A DNA stretch of 47,519 nt from Candidatus Saccharimonadota bacterium (GTDB taxonomy: Bacteria > Patescibacteriota > Saccharimonadia > Saccharimonadales > Saccharimonadaceae), in contig JAFWHE010000020.1 of NCBI GenBank assembly GCA_017512045.1, positions 1-47,519 on the forward strand. The letters run 5' to 3'. Positions 16,109-24,983 of this stretch are shown one piece after another. The notes under the pieces are model-generated. The model was not told where the DNA came from and made no database searches. It worked only from the letters and a program-made list of their open reading frames with translations. The position numbers and the translations under genes were made by a program. Positions within the stretch are counted from its first letter, which is position 1, and every line of letters starts with the position of its first letter.

Positions 16109-16689
16109 TATAACTTTTTGTCCAATTGTCAACCCTACAAAACCGAACAAAACATAACACAAAAACAACTCCCTTTGTTCGGTAATAACTACATGAATAT
16201 ACTTATTTGACAAGGCCGTATTTCGCATAAAATCGGTGGAAAACTAACAGGGAAGGCTATAATTCTTGTGGAAAACCAACAGATAACAGGGGAAAGCATA
16301 AGAAAATTAAAAAAATGCTAAAAAAGGTCTTGATTTTTTTGGAAATGTTGTGCTAAACTAAGGACAAGTGGAAATAATAATACAAAAACCACAAAAATAA
16401 AAATAAATTGCACATTAATAAAGTTTGAGGTTGGCCAACTAGGAGTTTTGGCGCGCGTTTAGGATACGCGAAATCAAAACCGCATGTACACTCTAAACAC
16501 CTCCCAATTAACTCTAATGAACAACCAATCTAACACATATTAAGTCTCTCAACGACTACGAATTTTATATTCGTGGTGAAGAAAATATGTATAAATCACA
16601 AAAACTATACAAAAACAAACACGCGAAAATTTCTAGTTGGGCGATCTCAAACATTGTCCGATTATATTGTATTAGGTATAATATAATCA
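16109..16689. other. 581-nt gene-free region upstream of the division cluster
   Basis: No ORF of note. It holds a 15-nt direct repeat GTGGAAAAC(T/C)AACAG (16236-16250, 16268-16282) and two AACAGGG motifs. There is a GTTTTG...CAAAAC paired segment with an inner CGCG/CGCG stem (around 16453-16483), and a hairpin CTACGAAT / ATTCGTGG (around 16555-16576). The right end carries the TATAAT box for rsmH (16677-16682). I see no mraZ, which often begins this cluster. Confidence 0.5.
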
Positions 16690-17565
16690 ATGGAAGAACA
16701 CCATAAACCAGTGTTACTGTCGGAAGTATTGCAAGCATTGAATCCGCAGCCTGGTGAAAACTATTTGGATTTCACAGCAGGGTACGCAGGTCATGCGAGC
16801 AGAATTTTGGATGTAACGCAGAATTATAAGGATTCCGTCCTGGTAGATCGGGATGAAAATGCAATCAAATATTTATCGGAGAAATTTGCGAATACAAAGA
16901 TAAATATTATGCACGATGATTTTTATAGTGCGGCGCTACAGTTATGTAAGTGTGGAAATACTTTTGATATGATACTCGCTGATTTTGGGGTGTCTTCTCC
17001 GCAACTAGACGTAGGATCTAGGGGATTTTCTTTCATGCATGAAGGTCCGCTCGATATGAGGATGGATAGTAGGCAGGAATTGTCAGCTGATACCATTATT
17101 AATACATGGAGCGAGAAGCAACTGTGTGAAATATTCTCCAATTACGGTGAAATGTCGCCTGGATTTTCTCAGAAAGTAGCGCGGATAATTCTGACTCAGC
17201 GTCCATTTAGGACGACGACAGAACTGGCAAATGCAATTGCCAAAGAAACTAGAAAGTCACGGATTCATCCGGCGACTAGGGTTTTCCAGGCAGTGCGTAT
17301 TGCTGTGAACGATGAGCTTGGAATTATCACGAAAACTCTCCCACTTTTGCCGAAGCTATTGAAGCCGGGTGGTAGGGTAGCGATTATTACTTTCCATAGT
17401 CTAGAGGATCGTTTGGTAAAAGATTTTTTCAAAGATGCTTCTCAAAAAGGTGAAGAGTCGGAGCTAAAAATTATAAACAAAAAGCCAATTATTGCGGAGA
17501 AAGTGGAGTTAGTTAACAATCCGCGGGCGCGTAGCGCGAAACTACGAGTGGCTCGTGGTTGTTAA
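16690..17565 (+). CDS. rsmH: 16S rRNA (cytosine1402-N4)-methyltransferase RsmH
   Basis: A 291-aa SAM-dependent methyltransferase that modifies C1402 in the 30S P site. It starts HHKPVLLSEVLQALNP, followed by YLDFTAGYAGHASRIL (SAM motif I), DMILADFGVSSPQLD, GFSFMHEGPLDMRMD and PGGRVAIITFHSLEDRLVKDFF, all diagnostic for MraW/RsmH. It is the first gene of the division/wall cluster. TATAAT lies 7 nt before the ATG with no Shine-Dalgarno. Confidence 0.96.
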   Translation: MEEHHKPVLLSEVLQALNPQPGENYLDFTAGYAGHASRILDVTQNYKDSVLVDRDENAIKYLSEKFANTKINIMHDDFYSAALQLCKCGNTFDMILADFGVSSPQLDVGSRGFSFMHEGPLDMRMDSRQELSADTIINTWSEKQLCEIFSNYGEMSPGFSQKVARIILTQRPFRTTTELANAIAKETRKSRIHPATRVFQAVRIAVNDELGIITKTLPLLPKLLKPGGRVAIITFHSLEDRLVKDFFKDASQKGEESELKIINKKPIIAEKVELVNNPRARSAKLRVARGC

Positions 17566-17598
17566 AATAAAAACAATAAACAAAAAAGGAGGGCAAAT

Positions 17599-17664
17599 AT
17601 GCCACGTCAAATCACTGTAATGAACAAATCTCGCGCACAGAAGATTAAAGTTAATTTTCGCTAA
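17599..17664 (+). CDS. 21-aa basic peptide
   Basis: MPRQITVMNKSRAQKIKVNF-R, 7 Arg/Lys in 21 residues, behind an excellent Shine-Dalgarno (AAAAAAGGAGGG) 6 nt from the ATG. It sits between rsmH and a structured RNA-like element, in the same direction. It could be a small basic protein or a leader peptide controlling the downstream hairpins. I do not recognise it. The ribosome site is as good as any in the window, which argues for real translation. Confidence 0.5.
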   Translation: MPRQITVMNKSRAQKIKVNFR

Positions 17665-17885
17665 GAGATTTATCAACCCGTAGTATGAAGTATTAGCAGG
17701 TCGGTCAGATTCATCTGATCCACCTTGCTAAAACGGGATACCGGGTGCATATGGAGGGAAACCTCCACCAGGTTGAGTAGAGAACCTGGCAGGTGTTTAC
17801 AAAAAATAATATGACCTTCCTGGGGCGGAGCTTATAACACTTATAGCTCTGTTATTGGTGGCCGTCCCAGTCTTTTGATCACAAA
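17665..17885 (+). ncRNA. Structured RNA element in the division cluster
   Basis: Four stems are visible. CCCGT/ACGGG (17677-17737) encloses a long hairpin built on AGCAGGT...ACCTTGCT. GGAGG-GAAA-CCTCC (17753-17766) has a GNRA tetraloop. CCAGGTT/AACCTGG spans 17768-17789. CTGGGGCGG/CCGTCCCAG (17820-17870) encloses a smaller hairpin and is followed by TCTTTTGATC. It lies in the leader of the ftsL-pbp-mraY-ftsW-murG genes. It does not show the signatures of RNase P, tmRNA, SRP RNA or the common riboswitches I know. It may be a regulatory leader or an independent RNA. Confidence 0.55.
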
Positions 17886-17984
17886 ATTTTTTGTAAAAAT
17901 AGACACTTTAACTAGGGAATCTATCAAAAATGTTATCAGCAATTATTTTACTCATTGGACTTAAAAAGAAAAGGAAAGCAAACA

Positions 17985-18332
17985 ATGCGAAACGAATACG
18001 TATCTAGGCGAGGAGGAAACGTTACGAACTCTTGGTCACGCAATCAGAATATTATCCGTCACGACCATAGAAGTTTGGGCACTATGAGCAGTAGCGCAAT
18101 CATTGGTATGATGGTTTTGATTATTGGTTTGATTTATGCGACTCAGGGTGCCAAGGCTACTACGTATGATTATGAGCTTTCTAATTTAGAAGAAGAAATA
18201 TCAGATTTGGAATCTAGAAAAGAAGATTTGGCAGTAGAGCGAGCAAGGCTAACTTCTATTGCTGCGACCGAAAGTTCCTCTGTGGCGGCTAATATGCCAG
18301 ACGGATATGCATCTGGTTATGCTAATGAATAA
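17985..18332 (+). CDS. FtsL-like small division membrane protein
   Basis: A 115-aa bitopic protein: a basic cytoplasmic part of about 40 residues, one membrane helix (SSAIIGMMVLIIGLIYAT), then a heptad-like coiled coil (ELSNLEEEISDLESRKEDL). This is the FtsL/DivIC topology, and it sits directly before the class B PBP as ftsL does. Sequence conservation in FtsL is very low, so the call rests on topology and position. The ATG at 17985 is preferred (AAAGGAAAG upstream) over a TTG at 17955. Confidence 0.65.
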   Translation: MRNEYVSRRGGNVTNSWSRNQNIIRHDHRSLGTMSSSAIIGMMVLIIGLIYATQGAKATTYDYELSNLEEEISDLESRKEDLAVERARLTSIAATESSSVAANMPDGYASGYANE

Positions 18333-18357
18333 GCCGATTATGGTATAATAAGTAGGT

Positions 18358-20088
18358 ATGAAAAACCGTGCAAAGACACTCGGAATTATCTTGATGTCAG
18401 CCGTAACATTAATTTTGATACGGCTATTTTTCATACAGATTATTGAACATGATAGTTGGGTGGCACGTGCAGAACAAGAGCATATCGTTCAGAACACTAT
18501 CAAGGCCAAGCGTGGCGAAATTTATATGATGGATGGGGAAGATCCAGTGATTGCTGTGATGAATGAAAAAGTTTGGTCGGTGATCATAGATCCGATGCTA
18601 GCAGACGCGGAAAAGACTCAGACAGAAGTCACGAAAGCCGCTGGTAGTCATCTGGTAGCTGATTGGAAGGATGCCTTTGCTGATAAGACCCGTAGATATT
18701 ATGTAGTAGCGAGGAATCTCAAGAAAAATGAGGCAGATCAGATTCGAGAGGCTAATTTGACGGGTGTTTATCTGCATCGTGATAATGCTAGGGCTTATGC
18801 TGAAGGGCAGTTGGCTTCATCGCTCCTCGGTTTTGTGAATGCGGATGGAGTAGGGCAATATGGCGTGGAAGGTGCTCTGGATGATGATTTGTCTGGTGAA
18901 GATGGTATTCTAAAAACTGTGACGGATGTCAATAACGTGGCACTTTCTATTGGCGATGATAATGTGCGTATTCCAGCCAAAGATGGAAAAAACGTAGTCC
19001 TTTCTATTGATCGTAATATTCAACATGCGATGGAAAGAGTTTTGCAGGCTGGGATGGACAGATCCAAGGCGGAGCATGCAGCAGGCTTAGTAATGAATCC
19101 GCAAAACGGCGAAGTGTGGGCATTGGCTAATCTGCCGACTTATGATGCGACAAAATACGCAGAAATAGAAGATGCTTCAGTTTTTGTTAATATACCACTA
19201 GAAAGTGCATATGAGCCAGGCTCTATGTGCAAGACATTCTCTTTTGCGGCGGCAGTTGATCAGGGTAAGATGTCGCCGCAGACGACATATTATAACGCAG
19301 GATTCTTGACTGTGGATAATTGGAAAATTGAGAATGCGTATAAGGGCTTAATCGGTACGGTTAATATGCAGACAGGACTAGACTATTCGCTAAATACTAG
19401 CTCGATGACAGCGCTCAAATTATTGGGTGATGATATTGATCATATCAATCAGAAAGGTAAAGATATCCTCTATGATTATTACTATAATAAATTCGGCTTC
19501 GGGCAATATACTGGTATAGAATTATTTGAAGCAAAAGGGAATATCACAGAACCAGATGCAGAAGACGCATATAATTCTCGCTATGCTAATATGACCTTTG
19601 GCCAAGGTATAGATTTGACTATGATGCAAGTAGCAGCGGCATTTTCTAGCGTAATTAATGGTGGAAATTTCTATCGTCCGACCGTGGTGGCAGGTGAGGT
19701 TTCGCCTAGCGGAGAGTTTATTTACTATGATTCGCCAGAGCCTATTCGAGAAACCGTATCTGCCGATACTTCCGCCATAATGCGCGGGATGCTTTATGGT
19801 ACGCGTGCTAATCGCAGGATGACAGGCGTAGATAAACCGGGATATTACATCGGCGGTAAAACTGGTACATCGCAGACGATTATCGATGGCGCATACTCCT
19901 TTGCTGAGACGATCGGAAATTATATTGGCTTTGGTGGCAGTGAAGGGGAGTTGCCAGAATACGTAATAATGGTTAAAATATGGGGGGAGGGTTTGAAGAT
20001 GGGGGGTGAAGTAGATGCATTACCTATGTTTGATGATATGAATGCGTATATGCTCGACTATCTAAAAATTAAACCAGGAGGAAGCTAA
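18358..20088 (+). CDS. Class B penicillin-binding protein (FtsI/PBP2-type transpeptidase)
   Basis: A 576-aa peptidoglycan transpeptidase. One N-terminal membrane anchor (LGIILMSAVTLILIRLFFIQ) precedes a PBP dimerisation domain and the transpeptidase domain. The active-site SxxK motif is SMCK in EPGSMCKTFSF, followed by SLN in DYSLNTSSM and KTG in GGKTGTSQT. It forms cross-links at the septum together with the FtsW glycosyltransferase encoded two genes downstream. TGG-TATAAT lies 8 nt before the ATG, so it probably also has its own leaderless promoter. Confidence 0.93.
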   Translation: MKNRAKTLGIILMSAVTLILIRLFFIQIIEHDSWVARAEQEHIVQNTIKAKRGEIYMMDGEDPVIAVMNEKVWSVIIDPMLADAEKTQTEVTKAAGSHLVADWKDAFADKTRRYYVVARNLKKNEADQIREANLTGVYLHRDNARAYAEGQLASSLLGFVNADGVGQYGVEGALDDDLSGEDGILKTVTDVNNVALSIGDDNVRIPAKDGKNVVLSIDRNIQHAMERVLQAGMDRSKAEHAAGLVMNPQNGEVWALANLPTYDATKYAEIEDASVFVNIPLESAYEPGSMCKTFSFAAAVDQGKMSPQTTYYNAGFLTVDNWKIENAYKGLIGTVNMQTGLDYSLNTSSMTALKLLGDDIDHINQKGKDILYDYYYNKFGFGQYTGIELFEAKGNITEPDAEDAYNSRYANMTFGQGIDLTMMQVAAAFSSVINGGNFYRPTVVAGEVSPSGEFIYYDSPEPIRETVSADTSAIMRGMLYGTRANRRMTGVDKPGYYIGGKTGTSQTIIDGAYSFAETIGNYIGFGGSEGELPEYVIMVKIWGEGLKMGGEVDALPMFDDMNAYMLDYLKIKPGGS

Positions 20089-21120
20089 ATGTTCCAAATC
20101 AGTATCAGTGGTGAAATGTTCTATGGGCTACTTTTGGCGCTAGGTTCATTTTTGCTAGCAATGTTCCTCACTCCGATTTATACGCACTTTGCTTATAAAT
20201 ATAAGTTCTGGAAAAAACAGAAGAAAACTGCGGTAGACGGAAAGGCTTTGCCAATTATGACGAAGCTTCATGCGCATAAATTTAAGCGAGCTTTTCCAAC
20301 TATGGCCGGAATTGTCGGTATAATCACTGTTGCAGTAGTGACTTTTTGTTGCAATTGGGATAGGGGACAGACGTGGTTACCATTGTTTGGATTCCTGGGT
20401 GGTAGCGTAGTAGGTCTGATAGATGATTTGATTAATGTTTTTGGCGATGGCCACGGTGCGGCAGGCCTACGTGCGCCAGTGAAATTTGCCATGATTACCG
20501 CAGTCGGTTTGGTGCTAGGCTGGTATTTTTCTTCCAAGCTCGGCTGGAGTTCTATTCACATTCCGTTTATCGGGGAATGGATTTTGCCTTGGTGGCTGAT
20601 GACTATAGTTTTCGCCTTCGCGGTAGTTGCTACTAGTAATGCGGTTAATATATCTGATGGATTAGACGGTTTGGCTGGGGGATTATGTCTGATAGCTTAT
20701 GGCGCTTTTGGCGTAATAGCTTTATTTCAGGGGCAATGGATGCTGGTCGGTTTCTGTCTGACGGTGGTTGGGTGGCTACTGTCGTATGTCTGGTTCAATG
20801 TACCGCCGGCGAGGTTTATGATGGGGGATGTTGGCTCATTTGCACTTGGTGCAGGATTGGGCGTAGTAGCAATGATGACTAATTCATTATTCTTATTGCC
20901 AATTATTGGCGGTTTGTTCGTGGTGGAGGCTGGTTCGTCACTCTTGCAAATGATTTGGAAAAAAGCATTCAAGCATAAATTATTCATCTCCGCGCCGATT
21001 CACCATCATTTGGAGGCGAAAGGTTGGGGTGAAGCGAAAATTGTGATGAGGTTTTGGGTGATTGCAGGAGTACTTGCGTTGATAGGTGTGTTTGTAGCTG
21101 CAGCAGGGGGAATCGCGTGA
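20089..21120 (+). CDS. mraY: Phospho-N-acetylmuramoyl-pentapeptide transferase MraY
   Basis: A 343-aa polytopic membrane enzyme that transfers phospho-MurNAc-pentapeptide to undecaprenyl phosphate, making lipid I. Motifs: TKLHAHKFKRAFPTMAGI, a DDLINVFG aspartate pair, NISDGLDGLAGG, FMGDVGSFALGAGLG and APIHHHLEAKGWGE. About ten membrane helices. It starts right at the PBP stop, with GGAGGAAG as Shine-Dalgarno. Its stop overlaps the GTG start of ftsW. Confidence 0.95.
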   Translation: MFQISISGEMFYGLLLALGSFLLAMFLTPIYTHFAYKYKFWKKQKKTAVDGKALPIMTKLHAHKFKRAFPTMAGIVGIITVAVVTFCCNWDRGQTWLPLFGFLGGSVVGLIDDLINVFGDGHGAAGLRAPVKFAMITAVGLVLGWYFSSKLGWSSIHIPFIGEWILPWWLMTIVFAFAVVATSNAVNISDGLDGLAGGLCLIAYGAFGVIALFQGQWMLVGFCLTVVGWLLSYVWFNVPPARFMMGDVGSFALGAGLGVVAMMTNSLFLLPIIGGLFVVEAGSSLLQMIWKKAFKHKLFISAPIHHHLEAKGWGEAKIVMRFWVIAGVLALIGVFVAAAGGIA

Positions 21121-22319
21121 GGAAGCACAAGAGCGATCGCATCATTTCTGTATTGACTTTTGTTTTGATGGCGATTGGTTTGGTCGTGATTTTTGCGATT
21201 GGACCACAACGTGCTAACTTTATGAATTCTGCTTATGGCACGGACTACAACCAGAATTATTTCTTTATTCATCAGCTTATATCGGTTATTATCTCTACGG
21301 CTGCTTTCATTATAGCTTTCAAACTGCCGTATGAGAAACTAAGCCAATATGCTAAAATTATTATCCTAGTAGGGCTAGGAATGAATGCTATACTTGCGGT
21401 GCTTGGTTGGGCGGGGAGTTCTTTGGTACCTTGTCAGCTCGGTGGCTGTCGTTGGATTAATTTGGGTTTTCTCGGCGGGTTCCAGCCAGCAGAATTGTTA
21501 AAGTTAGGCTTAGTACTATATCTCGCAAATCTGGTTGGCAGATATAAAAAAGAAGGGAAATTGGAGACCAGAGATTTTCTCCAACCGTATGCAATTATCG
21601 CGATGATTTCTTTATTTTTTGTCGTATTCTTGCAGAAAGATTTGGGAACTGGCGTAGCGATGGTGGCGATTATCCTGGCAATACTTTATATGAGCAATAT
21701 CAAAATCGGATATTTCTTAGTAGCACTAGGGATATTGCTGGCTGGTGGGGTATTTTCTATTATCTCTTCGCCACACCGCATGGAACGTATGTTTACATTT
21801 TCCGGTGAAGGCAATTCGGACGAGAATTATCACATAGATAATGCCAAGATGGCTATTGGTACTGGTGGATTTCTGGGAGTGGGAATAGGGAATAGTGTGC
21901 AAGCTACTGGCTATTTACCAGAATCTATCAACGACTCCGTCTTTGCTGTGATGGGAGAGACTTTTGGCTTTGTCGGACTAGCCTTGATTATTGGGATATT
22001 TACAATATTATTATTCAGAATATTAAAGACGGCTACTAAGCTGGAGACAGAGAGAAGTATGGTAGCAATAGGAGTCTTTGCCTGGGTGGGGATGCAGATG
22101 ATAGTTAATATCGCAGCCATGATTGGTCTCATACCGCTCACAGGGATTACCTTGCCGCTGTTATCTTATGGTGGGACGAGCATGATGTTTATTGCGTTTT
22201 CACTTGGCCTAGTTTCGCAACTTTCGTGTTATACTGGAAGAGAGGTAAAAAATGAAAGTATTAGTAGTCGGCGGGGGATCAGGGGGACATATTACACCGG
22301 CAGTCGCGGTATTGCGTGA
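21117..22319 (+). CDS. ftsW: FtsW/RodA/SpoVE-family peptidoglycan glycosyltransferase
   Basis: A 400-aa SEDS protein with about ten membrane helices. Typical pieces: GGCRWINLGFLGGFQPAELLKL, LQKDLGTGVAMV, ESINDSVFAVMGETFGFVG and GITLPLLSYGGTSM. It polymerises lipid II with the class B PBP. I chose the GTG at 21117, overlapping the mraY stop (GTGA), because it starts the usual short basic N-terminus. The C-terminal 22 codons are read out of frame over the start of murG, a 68-nt overlap. Confidence 0.93.
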   Translation: MRKHKSDRIISVLTFVLMAIGLVVIFAIGPQRANFMNSAYGTDYNQNYFFIHQLISVIISTAAFIIAFKLPYEKLSQYAKIIILVGLGMNAILAVLGWAGSSLVPCQLGGCRWINLGFLGGFQPAELLKLGLVLYLANLVGRYKKEGKLETRDFLQPYAIIAMISLFFVVFLQKDLGTGVAMVAIILAILYMSNIKIGYFLVALGILLAGGVFSIISSPHRMERMFTFSGEGNSDENYHIDNAKMAIGTGGFLGVGIGNSVQATGYLPESINDSVFAVMGETFGFVGLALIIGIFTILLFRILKTATKLETERSMVAIGVFAWVGMQMIVNIAAMIGLIPLTGITLPLLSYGGTSMMFIAFSLGLVSQLSCYTGREVKNESISSRRGIRGTYYTGSRGIA

Positions 22320-23496
22320 GATTTTGCGTGAAAAGCCACGAACTAGGGTGGAATTTTGGACTGACCGTAAATACTACAAGAATGTTGTAAAAATTACAAC
22401 GGAAATAGGTGTAGCTTGGGGAGATGAATCACGCGTTTCTGGCAAGAGGCAATATGTGCGCGTGCGGAAGATTATGGCAGGGAAATTTCATCGCTATGCA
22501 GGTTGGACGTTAGCTGACTATTTTAAGAATTTTGGCACCACATTAAAAGATATTATCTGGGGTAATTTCGTTGGTTTTGTTGGCTTTTTAGGCGGGATTA
22601 TTCAGAGCTTCTTCCGCATGGTTTCGCGCAAGAATCGCCCAGATGTAATTTTCTTAAAGGGTGGATTCGTTGGTCTGCCAGTCGGAATTGTAGCAAGATT
22701 TTTGAAGATACCATATGTAGTGCATGAGTCGGATGCGGTGCCGGGGTTAGCAAATCGCTTATTGATAAAACGCGCGACAAAGGTCGCAGTTTCAGCAGCG
22801 GGAGCTAATTTTGCCGAGAAGTTTGGTGGCTCAGATGAAAAATTCATTGTAACTGGTGTCCCTGTCGCACCAGAGTTTCGCCGTGTAAGCGAGGTGAAAC
22901 AAGCCAGCCTAAAAAAAGCCTTTGGCTTTGCTGTGGACCAGCCATTAGTAGTGATGACCGGTGGAAGCCAAGGTTCCCAGCACATGAATGAAGCAATGCG
23001 AGAAATTTTGCCAGAAATGTTGAAGTTTACTAGTGTTGGCCTAGTAGCTGGGCGAGCGCGTTACGAAGAAATGGTAGATTTGAAAAAATATGAGGAATGG
23101 AACAAGGCGAAGTTACAATCTAACTTTCGAATGTGGGCGTTTAATTCTGCGATGAACGAGCTAATGGGCGCAGCAGATGTAGTGATTTCTCGTGCTGGGG
23201 CAACGACAATTGCAGAATTGGCGGCACTTGGTAAAGCGGTGATTCTAGTACCTTTTGAGAAACTCCCGGGTGGACATCAAACCAAAAATGCAGAACAGCT
23301 CGTAGATATGAATGCTGTGGCGATGGTCGGTGACGAGAGAATGGTAGAGCAACCTGGCATTCTGCTAGAATTAGCAAAGAAATTAATCAAAGACAAAAAA
23401 TTGCGTAATAGCCTAGCCATGAAATTGCACGAAACATACCATCCGCACGCAGCGCGGGATTTGGCGAAGATAATTTTGGAGGTAGGAACTAAATAG
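22252..23496 (+). CDS. murG: UDP-GlcNAc-undecaprenyl-pyrophosphoryl-MurNAc-pentapeptide transferase MurG
   Basis: A 414-aa GT28 glycosyltransferase that converts lipid I to lipid II on the inner membrane face. The N-terminal VGGGSGGHITPAVAVL carries the GGxGGH loop. The C-terminal half has GGSQGSQHMNEAM, ISRAGATTIAELAALGKAVILVPF (described in parts: SRAGATTIAEL, KAVILVPF) and HQTKNAEQL. It is about 50 residues longer than usual, with extra sequence around residues 45-125 that includes a hydrophobic GNFVGFVGFLGGI stretch. The ATG lies inside the ftsW 3' end, behind GAGGTAAAAA. Confidence 0.93.
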   Translation: MKVLVVGGGSGGHITPAVAVLREILREKPRTRVEFWTDRKYYKNVVKITTEIGVAWGDESRVSGKRQYVRVRKIMAGKFHRYAGWTLADYFKNFGTTLKDIIWGNFVGFVGFLGGIIQSFFRMVSRKNRPDVIFLKGGFVGLPVGIVARFLKIPYVVHESDAVPGLANRLLIKRATKVAVSAAGANFAEKFGGSDEKFIVTGVPVAPEFRRVSEVKQASLKKAFGFAVDQPLVVMTGGSQGSQHMNEAMREILPEMLKFTSVGLVAGRARYEEMVDLKKYEEWNKAKLQSNFRMWAFNSAMNELMGAADVVISRAGATTIAELAALGKAVILVPFEKLPGGHQTKNAEQLVDMNAVAMVGDERMVEQPGILLELAKKLIKDKKLRNSLAMKLHETYHPHAARDLAKIILEVGTK

Positions 23497-24018
23497 ATGA
23501 AAGTCGGTCGTACAATTGCTCAGGAGTGGGAAAAGCAAGAGTCCGAGTCTGAGCGCTTAGCCAATCGCAAAAAATCAAAGACAAAAAAAGTAATAAAAGT
23601 CCTCTCGGTTTTTGCATGTTTGGCAATTGTCACAGTACTAGCAACTATGGGTATAACGAAATGGTTTACCACCAACGAGAAGGTAGAAAAAGAGAAAACC
23701 GCAATCGTTCCAACCGTACAAATTATAGATGAAAACGGTGCTGGTATCAGTAATCGTATGAAAGAATACGTTGGTACAATAGAGAAAGATTTGCAAGATT
23801 TAGGCTACACTGTCAATCGAGCAGTCATACCAGCAGGAAAGAGCAGGGAAGTGGATGTATTTCTAAACAATTATGAGTATTATTTCAAGTTGAATATAGA
23901 CAGAGCATCAGCAGTATCGGCAGAAGATGTCTCTAGGATGGTGGCGTATCTTTCTGAGCACGGCATTAATCCAGGATATGTAGATGTAAGGGTAAAGGGA
24001 AAAGGGTATTATAAATAG
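23497..24018 (+). CDS. FtsQ/DivIB-like division protein (short)
   Basis: A 173-aa bitopic protein with a basic cytoplasmic segment of about 32 residues and one membrane helix (VIKVLSVFACLAIVTVLATM). The external domain of about 115 residues ends VDVRVKGKGYYK, reminiscent of the FtsQ C-terminus. Position after murG supports FtsQ, but no clear POTRA domain is visible and the protein is shorter than most FtsQ. It begins 1 nt after the murG stop, with GGAGG upstream. Cassette A starts directly downstream. Confidence 0.55.
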   Translation: MKVGRTIAQEWEKQESESERLANRKKSKTKKVIKVLSVFACLAIVTVLATMGITKWFTTNEKVEKEKTAIVPTVQIIDENGAGISNRMKEYVGTIEKDLQDLGYTVNRAVIPAGKSREVDVFLNNYEYYFKLNIDRASAVSAEDVSRMVAYLSEHGINPGYVDVRVKGKGYYK

Positions 24019-24030
24019 AAATATTGCCTT

Positions 24031-24320
24031 TGGGAAATGTCCAGCTTCCGTAGCTACTATCCTACTTATTCACTACCTATGGGTATGGGGATAATGAGAG
24101 TGGGAATCGTAGCGCAAGATCTTATCCATTGTCGTATGTATATTCTGGCCGCTATTACTGGGGTACGGGTAGGCTTTACCTCCAGACGGTGCATGGATAC
24201 TACTGGTCGTCTAGTATTTATAATAGCGCCGATAGTTACTACCTGGCTATAACTAGTACTCGCCTGATTAAGGCAAACCCCAATAATAAGCGCGGTGGGT
24301 TCGCTCTGTGTTGTGTGATA
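24031..24320 (+). repeat. FISUMP C-terminal cassette A
   Basis: It runs from TACTTATTCACTACCTATGG (YLFTTYGYGDNESGN) through SYVYSGRYYWGTGRLYLQ to GFALCCV. An in-frame TAG lies just upstream, and there is no start codon of its own apart from a non-initiating TTG. It begins about 12 nt after the ftsQ-like stop. Its 3' end faces the 3' end of cassette G. Confidence 0.85.
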
Positions 24321-24324
24321 TCTT

Positions 24325-24631
24325 GTCTCACAACGCAAAGAACTTCCATAGTGCTTATTGACAGTATTCGTCTTAACCAAACGTGTATTGTTCATGTTTA
24401 GGCCATAACTGTTGAATCTGTCGTAGATACTGGATGGCCAGTAGAGGCCACTTGCCGTTTGGTAATAAAGTTTACCTATATCACTCCAGTAATAGTAGCC
24501 TGACCGCACATATGACATTGGATAACTCCTAGCCCCTCTACTCCCACTCTCATTATCCCCATACCCATAGGTAGTGAATAAGTAGGACCAGGATTTGGAT
24601 AGTATAGCGCTGGATCGGTTGGATTAGGCAA
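24325..24631 (-). repeat. FISUMP C-terminal cassette G (divergent)
   Basis: The minus strand reads YLFTTYGYGDNESGS..., then SYVRSGYYYWSDIGKLYYQ and ends SSLRCET. It carries one extra codon after the tryptophan and more synonymous changes than A, B, C, E and F. Its upstream part (to 24631) contains NPTDPA, shared with cassettes D and I. It is tail-to-tail with A. Confidence 0.82.
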
Positions 24632-24856
24632 AAAACGCAACGCAGAGGGATCCCGTAGCGCTTATTATTGCTATACGCTTTAATCAGGCGTGTACTAAGC
24701 ATACCCAGGTCGTAACTATGGGTGCTACTAGCTATACTAGACGACCAGTAGTAGCCATCCAACGTCTGGAAGTAAAGCCTACCCGTACCCCAGTAATAGG
24801 AGCCAGAATATACATACGACAATGGATAAGATCTTGCACCAAGGCTACCAGTGGAG
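24632..24856 (-). repeat. FISUMP C-terminal cassette B
   Basis: The minus strand reads TGSLGARSYPLSYVYSG, SYYWGTGRLYFQ, GYYWSSSIASSTHSYDL and ends GIPLRCV. Its 5' edge carries the same CCACTGGTAGCC block as cassettes C, E and F. It follows G head-to-tail on the same strand. Confidence 0.85.
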
Positions 24857-24983
24857 TCTTTAAAACAGGGAATATATTAAGTTCGGTTTTTGTTCGGGTA
24901 GGGAATTACAGGGGTAATATGAGTCTGGTTTTTATCGGATTTGGCTTGGTAGCGGCTAAAAACAGAGTAGGGAACGAAAATAG

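Noticed and set aside
16109-16689. Replication origin in the gap before rsmH
   Set aside because: There is A/T-rich sequence and a direct repeat, but no DnaA-box cluster and no dnaA or dnaN nearby.
17665-17885. RNase P, tmRNA or SRP RNA as identity of the structured element
   Set aside because: The conserved GAGGAAAGTCC of RNase P, the tRNA-like T arm and CCA end of tmRNA, and the GGAAGGAGCAGC-type loop of SRP RNA are not present.
24129-24401. Short ORFs beginning at the SYVYSG block of the cassettes as independent genes
   Set aside because: The initiator would be an internal TTG without a ribosome site, and the open frame begins in the middle of a domain. They are better explained as partial copies.
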